From contig NZ_JBQKGW010000003.1 of NCBI RefSeq assembly GCF_052118625.1, forward strand, positions 152,160 through 216,159: a stretch of 64,000 nt of DNA, read 5' to 3'. Positions 51,165-58,544 of this stretch are shown here, piece after piece (positions within the stretch are counted from its first letter, which is position 1; every line of letters starts with the position of its first letter). Both the position numbers and the translations under genes were made by a program. Origin of the DNA: Porcincola sp945869225. Its GTDB lineage: Bacteria; Bacillota; Clostridia; Lachnospirales; Lachnospiraceae. The notes beneath the pieces were generated by a model. It worked only from the letters and a program-made list of their open reading frames with translations. It was not told where the DNA came from and ran no database searches.

Positions 51165-52109
51165 ATGCTGGAAGTACCCGTATATGTGATCACCGGTTTC
51201 CTGGAAAGCGGGAAAACGACATTTATCCGAGAAGTGCTTGCCAGTCCGGATTTTGCGGACGGCGAGCGGACCCTGCTTCTTCTCTGCGAGGAAGGCGAGG
51301 AGGAGTATGATGAGGAGGATCTGCGCAGACATAATATCTATATAGAGCGCGTTGAGAACGAGGCAGACCTGACGGCTGACTATATGGAGAGTCTCCAGAA
51401 GAAACATAAGCCTGAGCGCGTCTTCATCGAGTTCAACGGGACCTGGGACTCGATGAAGTTCTGTTCTTCGGACTGGGCGAAGCGCTGGGAAATGGCGCAG
51501 GTGATCACGCTTGTAGACGGGTCAACGTTTGAGGTGTATCTCCAGAACATGCGCCAGATGATGAGCAACATCTTCATGTACACAGAACTCGTCATCTTCA
51601 ACCGCTGCTCGCCGGATCAGGATCTTCAGAAATTCCGCAGAACCGTGAAAGCAGTCAACACACAGGCAGTCTGTTCCTTCGAGGATGCCGAGGGAGAGGT
51701 GATCGACATCGGGAAGGCGCAGCCTCCGTTCGACCTGTCGCAGGACCCGATTGTCATTCCGGACGAGGAGTTCGGGCTCTGGTATCTGGATGCGCTCGAC
51801 AACCGCGAGCGCTATGACGGAAAGACGGTGGAGTTCAGGGGCAAGGTGATGATTCCGAGAAAGTTCCCGGAGAACGCGTTCATCCCGGGCAGAAACTGCA
51901 TGACCTGCTGTGCCAATGACATCCGGTTCATGGGGTTCATCTGCCATTCAAAATATACGGACCGTCTGAAACAGAAGCAGTGGCTGGATGTGACAGCTCA
52001 GGTCCGCTACGAGTTTGTCCCGGAATACGAGGGGACAGGCCCTGTTCTGTATGCCCGTCATCTCAAGTCTGCGGAGCCGCCGGCTGAGGATACCGTTCTG
52101 TTCAACTGA
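51165..52109 (+). CDS. COG0523-like GTPase fused to a DUF1980-like domain
   Basis: ATG at 51165 after TTGGAG. The 314-residue protein has a P-loop ITGFLESGKTT (K17) and a CobW-like N-terminal domain to about residue 190, but lacks the GCxCC metal motif (LLLLCEEGEEEYDEE is at that place). Residues about 201-314 match the C-terminal domain of YcgQ-type proteins (TIGR03943/DUF1980): DGKTVEFRGKVM, RNCMTCCANDIRFMGF and a beta-rich end. In Bacilli YcgQ and YcgR accompany Zur-controlled zinc genes. Together with the preceding gene it suggests a metal-handling pair. Confidence 0.8.
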   Translation: MLEVPVYVITGFLESGKTTFIREVLASPDFADGERTLLLLCEEGEEEYDEEDLRRHNIYIERVENEADLTADYMESLQKKHKPERVFIEFNGTWDSMKFCSSDWAKRWEMAQVITLVDGSTFEVYLQNMRQMMSNIFMYTELVIFNRCSPDQDLQKFRRTVKAVNTQAVCSFEDAEGEVIDIGKAQPPFDLSQDPIVIPDEEFGLWYLDALDNRERYDGKTVEFRGKVMIPRKFPENAFIPGRNCMTCCANDIRFMGFICHSKYTDRLKQKQWLDVTAQVRYEFVPEYEGTGPVLYARHLKSAEPPAEDTVLFN

Positions 52110-52160
52110 TTCCGAAGGGCGGCTGTTGGCACCGCAATCATAAAATAGTAAAATTCTGCC

Positions 52161-52209
52161 AAGCAGGCAGGTGATATGGAGAAGATCCGACTCACCTGCC
52201 TGCTTTTTT
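52161..52209 (+). terminator. Terminator after the CobW-type genes
   Basis: AAGCAGGCAGGTGA and TCACCTGCCTGCTTTTTT pair perfectly around a loop of about 17 bases. Confidence 0.93.
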
Positions 52210-52337
52210 GATTGTCTGCATGATGATGAAGATCAGCAATGTGGCAGGATTATCCTATTATGCCAGAAAAGATACTGGCAGTATTGTACGAAAAAATATG
52301 AAAAATATGATAAATTTATATGAATAGTACAAACACC
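52210..52337. other. AT-rich upstream region of the mgl operon
   Basis: No gene is visible. TGCCAG-N8-CTGGCA (52261-52266 and 52275-52280) is an inverted repeat, and TTGTAC (52284) and GTACAA (52328) form a second, widely spaced pair around several ATATGA repeats. These are candidates for regulator binding. The stretch is much richer in A and T than the genes around it. Confidence 0.4.
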
Positions 52338-52366
52338 TTGACCATTAAAAATAGGAATGGTATATT
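52338..52366 (+). promoter_or_regulatory. Promoter of the mgl operon
   Basis: TTGACC (52338-52343) and TATATT (52361-52366), 17 bases apart, 65 bases before mglB. Confidence 0.75.
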
Positions 52367-52431
52367 AAATACAACAAATTACAGGACGCCGGAAACTTAT
52401 ATTTCGGCAAATACACAGGAGGCACAACGTT

Positions 52432-53670
52432 ATGAGAAAAAAGGCACTTTCAGCAGTCGCCCTTGCCGCTGTCGGCGCAATGGCAGTCAGCTCTCTCGCA
52501 ATGGCAGGAGATGTGGCGAACAAGGATAAGCCGCTGGTATGGTTTAACCGCCAGCCGTCCAACAGCTCCACCGGTGAGCTCGACAAGGATGCGCTGAATT
52601 TCAACGCCAGCACGTACTATGTCGGATTCGATGCGAACCAGGGTGCCGAGCTGCAGGGGCAGATGGTCGAAAAGTATATCGAAGACCACATTGATACCAT
52701 CGACCAGAACGGTGACGGTACAATCGGTTATGTCCTCGCAATCGGCGACATCGGACACAACGATTCCATCGCCCGTACCAGAGGTGTCCGCAAGGCGCTC
52801 GGAACAGCTGTCGAGAAGGACGGCGCAGTCGATTCCAATCCGGTCGGAACCAACACCGACGGATCCGCGACAGATGTCCAGGATGGAAAGATCACTGTCA
52901 ACGGCAAGGATTATGTCGTACGTGAGCTGGCTTCCCAGGAGATGAAGAACTCCGCTGGTGCTACATGGGATGCGGCAACCGCCGGCAATGCAATCTCCAC
53001 CTGGTCTGCTTCCTTCGGCGATCAGATCGACGTTGTTGTATCGAACAACGATGGCATGGGCATGGCGATGTTCAACGGCTGGGCACAGGCCAACAACCGC
53101 CCGACCTTCGGCTATGACGCAAACAGCGACGCGGTCGCGGCAATCGCGGACGGTTACGGCGGAACCATTTCCCAGCACGCGGATGTCCAGGCTTACCTGA
53201 CACTTCGTGTTCTCCGCAACCTGCTGGATGGAGTGGATGTCAACACCGGTATCACCACAGCCGACGAGAAGGGCAATGTCCTGACCGATCAGGACTGCAA
53301 GTATGTCGATGACGAGCGTTCCTACTACGCTCTGAACCTGGCTGTCACGGCTGACAACTACAAGGATTTCCTGGATTCCACGAAGATCAACGACGCAGTC
53401 TCCACACAGCTTGACGAGTCCACCTCTCCGAAGAAGAAGGTATGGCTTGACATCTACAACTCTGCTGATAACTTCCTTGGATCCACCTATGTCCCGCTGC
53501 TTCAGCAGTACGACAAGCTCCTGAACCTCGATGTCGAGTACATCCAGGGCGATGGACAGACAGAGTCTAACATCACGAACCGCCTGGCAGATCCGAGCGC
53601 TTATGACGCATTCGCAATCAACATGGTCAAGACGGACAACGCAGCTTCCTATACGGCTCTGCTTCAGTAA
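52432..53670 (+). CDS. mglB: Galactose-type sugar-binding protein, circularly permuted MglB
   Basis: ATG at 52432 after AGGAGG; 412 residues with a signal peptide (cleavage near AMAGD, no lipobox). The mature protein starts with a segment equal to the middle of E. coli MglB (KPLVWFNRQP, matching VPVVFFNKEP near its residue 110) and continues to the normal C-terminal domain. Only then, at about 334-412, comes the part that is normally N-terminal (KVWLDIYNSADNF, ending AFAINMVKTDNAA). Sugar-contact residues are kept: D of ADNF, N of AINM, D and R of GHNDSIAR, W of ATWDAA, N of SNNDG and D of GYDAN. The calcium loop DQNGDGTIG is also present. Confidence 0.88.
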   Translation: MRKKALSAVALAAVGAMAVSSLAMAGDVANKDKPLVWFNRQPSNSSTGELDKDALNFNASTYYVGFDANQGAELQGQMVEKYIEDHIDTIDQNGDGTIGYVLAIGDIGHNDSIARTRGVRKALGTAVEKDGAVDSNPVGTNTDGSATDVQDGKITVNGKDYVVRELASQEMKNSAGATWDAATAGNAISTWSASFGDQIDVVVSNNDGMGMAMFNGWAQANNRPTFGYDANSDAVAAIADGYGGTISQHADVQAYLTLRVLRNLLDGVDVNTGITTADEKGNVLTDQDCKYVDDERSYYALNLAVTADNYKDFLDSTKINDAVSTQLDESTSPKKKVWLDIYNSADNFLGSTYVPLLQQYDKLLNLDVEYIQGDGQTESNITNRLADPSAYDAFAINMVKTDNAASYTALLQ

Positions 53671-53731
53671 GAATAGGAGAACCTGACCAGATAACTGAAC
53701 AGTCAGGCAGAAAACGGTCAGGAGTGAACGA

Positions 53732-53762
53732 AGAGGGAATTCCTAACGGGATTCCCTCTTTC
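53732..53762 (+). terminator. Hairpin between mglB and mglA
   Basis: AGAGGGAAT and ATTCCCTCTTT are perfect arms around TCCTAACGGG. The short T run suggests partial termination, giving more binding protein than transporter. Confidence 0.7.
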
Positions 53763-53805
53763 ATGTTATGCAGCAGGAACTGACAAGCACGGGAGGAGTA
53801 AAGAA

Positions 53806-55311
53806 GTGGCAGAAAAGAAAGAGGATATCATTCTGTCGATCCGTGATATGTCCAAGTCTTTCGGGCGAAACAGAGTTCTCGACCACATCAGCATGGATGT
53901 GAAAAGAGGCATCGTCATGGGGCTGATGGGAGAGAACGGAGCCGGGAAGTCTACCATGATGAAGTGTCTGTTCGGCATCTACCATATGGACGAGGGCGCC
54001 ATCTATCTGGACGGAAAGCCGGTGAGCTTTTCCGGACCGAAGGATGCTCTGGAGAACGGGGTGGCGATGGTCCACCAGGAACTGAACCAGTGCCTGGAGC
54101 GTTCCGTGGTCGACAATCTGTTTCTCGGGAGGTACCCGGTGAACAACGGCGTGATCGATGAGGCGCGCATGAAGAAGGAAGCTGCGGATCTGTTCCGCAG
54201 ACTTGGAATGACTGTGAATCTGACACAGCCGATGAGAAGGATGTCTGTCTCCCAGAGGCAGATGTGCGAGATTGCGAAGGCAATCTCCTATAATTCGAAA
54301 ATAATTGTTCTGGACGAACCGACTTCCTCGCTGACAGAGCCGGAGGTCAGGAGGCTGTTTGCGATCATGAGGCAGCTTACCGCCCAGGGCATTTCCATCA
54401 TTTATATCTCTCACAAGATGGATGAGATCTTCGAGATCTGCGATGAAGTCTCGGTTCTGAGGGACGGAAATCTGGTGATGTCAAAACCGGTCGGAGAGAC
54501 ATCGTTCAATGAGCTGATCGCGGCGATGGTCGGCCGCTCGCTCGAAAAACGGTTCCCGCCGGTGGACAATGAACCGGGCGACGTGATTCTCTCGGTACAG
54601 CATCTCTCCACAAAGTTTACGCCGTATCTCCAGGATATCTCCTTTGATGTCAGAGAGGGTGAGATCTTCGGACTGTACGGACTGGTTGGCGCCGGCCGGA
54701 CAGAGCTTCTTGAGACCATCTTCGGTGTCCGGACAAGAGCTTCCGGAAGAGTTTACTATAATGGGCAGCTGATGAACTTTGACAGTGCAAAGGAAGCGAT
54801 GGAACATGGGTTTGCGCTGATCACGGAAGAGCGGAAGATGAACGGGATGTTCGCGAAGGGAGACCTGATCTTCAATACAACCATCACAAACCTTTCGAAG
54901 TACATGTCGGGGGCTGCGCTCTCGAATCCGAAGATGCGCCGGGCGACGGAGAACGAGATCCGCATCATGCACACCAAGTGCATGGGGCCGGACGATTCCA
55001 TATCCGGTCTGTCCGGAGGAAACCAGCAGAAGGTCATCTTTGGAAAGTGGCTGGAAAGAGATCCGGTTGTCTTCATGATGGACGATCCGACGAGAGGCAT
55101 CGATGTCGGTGCAAAGTACGAGATTTACCAGCTGATCATCGAGATGGCAAAGAGAGGCAAGACCATCCTCGTGGTCTCCTCCGAGATGCCTGAGATCCTC
55201 GGGATTACGAACAGAATCGGGGTTATGAGCAATGGACGGCTTGCCGGCATTGTGAATACAAAGGAGACGGACCAGGAAGAGCTTCTGAGGCTCAGTGCAA
55301 AGTATCTGTAA
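53806..55311 (+). CDS. mglA: Galactose-type sugar ABC transporter ATPase
   Basis: GTG at 53806 after GGGAGGAG. The 501-residue protein has two ATPase domains, as in MglA/RbsA. The first has GENGAGKST near residue 45, the signature position VSQRQMCEIAKA and Walker B VLDEPTSSL. The second has the usual degraded P-loop GLVGAGRTE, LSGGNQQKVIFGKWL and FMMDDPTRGID, where the catalytic Glu of the second site is Asp. It powers the importer with mglB and mglC and has no membrane segment. Confidence 0.93.
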   Translation: MAEKKEDIILSIRDMSKSFGRNRVLDHISMDVKRGIVMGLMGENGAGKSTMMKCLFGIYHMDEGAIYLDGKPVSFSGPKDALENGVAMVHQELNQCLERSVVDNLFLGRYPVNNGVIDEARMKKEAADLFRRLGMTVNLTQPMRRMSVSQRQMCEIAKAISYNSKIIVLDEPTSSLTEPEVRRLFAIMRQLTAQGISIIYISHKMDEIFEICDEVSVLRDGNLVMSKPVGETSFNELIAAMVGRSLEKRFPPVDNEPGDVILSVQHLSTKFTPYLQDISFDVREGEIFGLYGLVGAGRTELLETIFGVRTRASGRVYYNGQLMNFDSAKEAMEHGFALITEERKMNGMFAKGDLIFNTTITNLSKYMSGAALSNPKMRRATENEIRIMHTKCMGPDDSISGLSGGNQQKVIFGKWLERDPVVFMMDDPTRGIDVGAKYEIYQLIIEMAKRGKTILVVSSEMPEILGITNRIGVMSNGRLAGIVNTKETDQEELLRLSAKYL

Positions 55312-55326
55312 TTGAGGAGAAAGAAT

Positions 55327-57018
55327 ATGGCTGAGAATACGAAAATTCTGTCCGCGGAGGATGCGGAGAAGCTGCTGCGGCCGATTGACGAGCATATCGG
55401 GGAGATTCAGAAGAAGATTGATGCCCTTCGCGTTGACGGTGCGGATAAGGTAGCGGAGCTGACCGACGAACTGAGAATGGCGAAGGAAAGCAAAACGCTG
55501 ACGGCAGAGCAGAAGGAGAAGATCCGCAAAAAAGATGAGGCGCTGCTGTCAGAGGCAAAGAAGACGGAAGCGGCGAACAAGGCGCAGGTTGAAAAGCTGA
55601 TCGCGGAGGGAGAAGCGTACCTGAAGGCACACTATAATACGGAGTATCTTGACAAAATCAAGGCATCCGGTGCAGGAGAGCGGGAGGCTGCCGCAGCAAC
55701 CTATTCCAGGAAAGTGGAAGCCCTGAAGGCGGAGCATGAGAAGAGCCTCGCGGCGCTGAAGGGGAAACTGGATTCGGCTTCCGGCGAAGAGAAGACAACG
55801 CTCCAGAAAGAGATCAAGGACGAGACCTACGTCTTCAAGAACCGGATGTTCGACGCGAAGATGGTCTACAGGAAGGACCTGCAGGCGGTCAAGGATCGCG
55901 AGCATGAAGCCTTCACACACGAATACCATCTGATTGACCTGCTCAGAAAGTCGAAGTTTACCTTCGCACAGCAGAGGGCACAGAGCAGGGAACTTTCCCG
56001 CTACACCTTCTCCTGGAAGCAGTTCTTCCTTAGAAACGGGCTGTATATTGTCATTGTCGCGGTCTTCATCGCGCTGGGCTTCATCACACCGGCAGTCAAG
56101 CATACGCAGCTGTTCACGGCAACCAACATCCTGAACATCCTGCAGCAGGCATCGCCGCGTATGTTCCTTGCGCTTGGCGTTGCAGGACTGATCCTCCTGA
56201 CAGGAACCGACCTTTCAATCGGCCGTATGATGGGTATGGGCATGGTGACCTGCACGATTATCATGCACAAGGGACCGAATACAGGGACGGTGTTTGGAAA
56301 AGCCTTTGATCTGTCCGGCATGCCGCTGGCCGGCCGCGCGATCTTTGCGCTTGTCCTGACAATTCTGTTCTGCGTCATCTTTACCTCGATCGCCGGCTTT
56401 TTCACCGCTCGGTTTAAGATGCATCCGTTCATCAGTACCATGGCAAACATGCTGATCATCTTCGGCCTCGTTACCTATGCAACGAAGGGTGTATCTTTCG
56501 GTGCCATTGAGAATGCGATCCCGAACGCTGTGATTCCGAAGATCAAGGGCTTCCCGACCATCATTCTCTGGGCAGTGGCAGCCATCGTCATCGTCTGGTT
56601 CATCTGGAACAAGACAAAGTTCGGCAAGTACCTGTATGCAGTCGGCGGAAACCCGGAGGCAGCGGCCGTATCAGGCATCTCTGTCTTCGCGGTCACACTC
56701 GGCGCGTTCATGCTGGCCGGCGTTCTGTACGGCTTCGGTGCATGGCTGGAGTGCAACAGAATGATTGGTTCCGGCTCGGCGGCTTACGGGCAGGGCTGGG
56801 ATATGGATGCCATCGCGGCCTGCGTCGTCGGCGGTGTCTCATTTACCGGTGGAATCGGTAAGATTTCCGGCGTTGTCGTCGGCGTGCTGATCTTCACGGC
56901 GCTGACCTACTCGCTGACCATTCTCGGCATTGACACGAACCTCCAGTTCGTATTTGAGGGAATTATCATTCTGGCGGCTGTCACGCTGGACTGCCTGAAG
57001 TATGTGCAGAAGAAGTAA
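55327..57018 (+). CDS. mglC: Sugar ABC transporter permease with a long coiled-coil N-terminus
   Basis: ATG at 55327 is seven bases after GAGGAG. Typical MglC is about 335 residues; this one has 563. The last 330 (from about residue 235) form the usual BPD_transp_2 permease with its membrane helices, GTDLSIGRMMGMG and GGNPEAAAVSGI. The first about 228 residues are hydrophilic, Lys/Glu/Ala-rich and heptad-like (EHIGEIQKKIDAL, KVEALKAEHEKSLAALKGKL), predicted mainly coiled coil, and should face the cytoplasm. No cofactor or enzyme motif is seen there. The extension is in frame and within a single clean reading frame, so it is not an assembly join. Confidence 0.9.
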   Translation: MAENTKILSAEDAEKLLRPIDEHIGEIQKKIDALRVDGADKVAELTDELRMAKESKTLTAEQKEKIRKKDEALLSEAKKTEAANKAQVEKLIAEGEAYLKAHYNTEYLDKIKASGAGEREAAAATYSRKVEALKAEHEKSLAALKGKLDSASGEEKTTLQKEIKDETYVFKNRMFDAKMVYRKDLQAVKDREHEAFTHEYHLIDLLRKSKFTFAQQRAQSRELSRYTFSWKQFFLRNGLYIVIVAVFIALGFITPAVKHTQLFTATNILNILQQASPRMFLALGVAGLILLTGTDLSIGRMMGMGMVTCTIIMHKGPNTGTVFGKAFDLSGMPLAGRAIFALVLTILFCVIFTSIAGFFTARFKMHPFISTMANMLIIFGLVTYATKGVSFGAIENAIPNAVIPKIKGFPTIILWAVAAIVIVWFIWNKTKFGKYLYAVGGNPEAAAVSGISVFAVTLGAFMLAGVLYGFGAWLECNRMIGSGSAAYGQGWDMDAIAACVVGGVSFTGGIGKISGVVVGVLIFTALTYSLTILGIDTNLQFVFEGIIILAAVTLDCLKYVQKK

Positions 57019-57073
57019 TTGAAGAGTTGATGGAAGAACTGGCTGTGTTCTGAGAGATCAGACTGATTCAAGA

Positions 57074-57108
57074 GACGCCGCAGGGATAAAGCCCTGGGGC
57101 GCCTTTTG
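57074..57108 (+). terminator. Terminator of the mgl operon
   Basis: GACGCCGCAGGG-ataaag-CCCTGGGGCGCC followed by TTTT. Confidence 0.75.
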
Positions 57109-57126
57109 ATACATGACCGAAAACAG

Positions 57127-57155
57127 TTGTCCGGGAGGGGAAAAAGCACTATACT
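57127..57155 (+). promoter_or_regulatory. Promoter of the phosphofructokinase gene
   Basis: TTGTCC (57127-57132) and TATACT (57150-57155), 17 bases apart. GTATGC-TTGG-GCATAC (57166-57181) then forms a perfect hairpin at the very 5' end of the transcript. Confidence 0.7.
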
Positions 57156-57227
57156 TTGTTAAACAGTATGCTTGGGCATACGGGGAAACAACGGGTGAAA
57201 TTCATGTAAGGAAAGGCAGGGAGCGGA

Positions 57228-58310
57228 ATGAAGAGAGTAGGTCTGCTGACTTCCGGGGGCGATTGCCAGGCACTGAATGCGACCATGCGCGGCATCGTAA
57301 AAGCATTGTCCAACAACATTGACGAGCTGGAAGTATATGGGTTCATGAACGGGTACCAGGGCATGATTCACGGGGATTACCGGCTTCTGACAAGCAAGGA
57401 TTTCTCTGGCATTCTGACAAAGGGCGGAACAATCCTTGGATCTTCCCGCACGCCCTTCAAGACGATCAATGACCCGGACGAGAACGGGCTGAACAAGGTT
57501 GAAGCGATGATGCAGAACTACTACAAGCTTCGCCTGGACTGCCTGTATGTCCTCGGGGGGAATGGGAGCCAGAAGACAGCGAATCTTCTGAGCGAGAAGG
57601 GACTCAATGTCATCCATCTGCCGAAGACCATTGACAATGATATCTGGGGAACTGACATGACGTTCGGGTTCTACAGCGCTGTCAATATCGCGACGGAGGC
57701 GATCGACTGCATCCACACGACGGCGGCCTCTCACAACCGTGTCTTTATCGTCGAGATCATGGGGCACAAGGTTGGCTGGCTGACTCTGTACGCCGGGATT
57801 GCCGGAGGTGCGGATGTCATCCTGATCCCGGAAATCCCGTACCGGATTGACAAGGTGATCGAGGCTATCAACAAGAGAACAAAGTCAGGCAAGGGATTCA
57901 CGGTTCTGGCTGTCGCGGAAGGCGCGGTCTGCGCGGATGACCTGAAGCTTTCCAAGAAGGAATACAAGAAGAAGATGGAAAGCAACCACTATCCGTCTGT
58001 TGCCTATGAGCTGGCAGACCAGATCCTCGCGAAGACCGGCAACGAGGTGCGTATCACCGTCCCGGGTCATACACAGCGGGGAGGGGCACCGTGCCCGTAC
58101 GACCGTGCGCTTTCGACGAGGCTCGGTGTCGCCGGTGCAAAGGCGTTCATGGATGGAGAGTTCGGCGTGATGATCGGCATTGTCCACGATAAGACGGTCC
58201 GCCTGCCGATGAAGGAGAGCGCGGGCAAGCTGAAGGTTGTCGAGAAGGACAATCAGTTTGTCAAAGAGGCAAAGATGCTTGGCATCAGTTTCGGTGACGA
58301 GGATGTCTGA
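57228..58310 (+). CDS. pfkA: 6-phosphofructokinase (PfkA family) with a variant active-site loop
   Basis: ATG at 57228 after GGAAAGG region. The 360-residue protein is a PfkA-type kinase: TSGGDCQALNAT opening, GGTILGSSR, TIDNDIWGTD with catalytic D136, EIMGHKVGWL and PGHTQRGG. Two details are unusual: the Mg-ATP loop GGDGS reads GGNGS (N112 for the Mg-binding Asp), and PGTIDND reads PKTIDND with Lys at the position that is Lys in pyrophosphate-dependent enzymes and in some ATP-dependent groups. Phosphoryl donor (ATP or PPi) is therefore unclear. It is monocistronic, with its own promoter and terminator. Confidence 0.9.
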   Translation: MKRVGLLTSGGDCQALNATMRGIVKALSNNIDELEVYGFMNGYQGMIHGDYRLLTSKDFSGILTKGGTILGSSRTPFKTINDPDENGLNKVEAMMQNYYKLRLDCLYVLGGNGSQKTANLLSEKGLNVIHLPKTIDNDIWGTDMTFGFYSAVNIATEAIDCIHTTAASHNRVFIVEIMGHKVGWLTLYAGIAGGADVILIPEIPYRIDKVIEAINKRTKSGKGFTVLAVAEGAVCADDLKLSKKEYKKKMESNHYPSVAYELADQILAKTGNEVRITVPGHTQRGGAPCPYDRALSTRLGVAGAKAFMDGEFGVMIGIVHDKTVRLPMKESAGKLKVVEKDNQFVKEAKMLGISFGDEDV

Positions 58311-58452
58311 CAGACCGGCCGCTGCTGCAGGAAGAGATCGGCTGCCGGGAACGTGAACCTTGTCCGGACAGGCGTCAGAAGCGGTGCGCGGCCGGAAGAA
58401 AAGCCGGAGACTCGTACCGGTCCGGAATGAATAAAGATAAGAGAAGGTGACA

Positions 58453-58489
58453 GACTGCCGCTCCGGATTCACTGGGGCGGCAGTCATTT
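58453..58489 (+). terminator. Terminator of the phosphofructokinase gene
   Basis: GACTGCCGCTCC and GGGGCGGCAGTC pair around a loop of about nine bases and run into ATTTTG. Confidence 0.8.
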
Positions 58490-58544
58490 TGTCAGACAGC
58501 TGCTCAGGCAAAAGTGTCCAGGTGGTTTGACAGGAGGAGAATTC

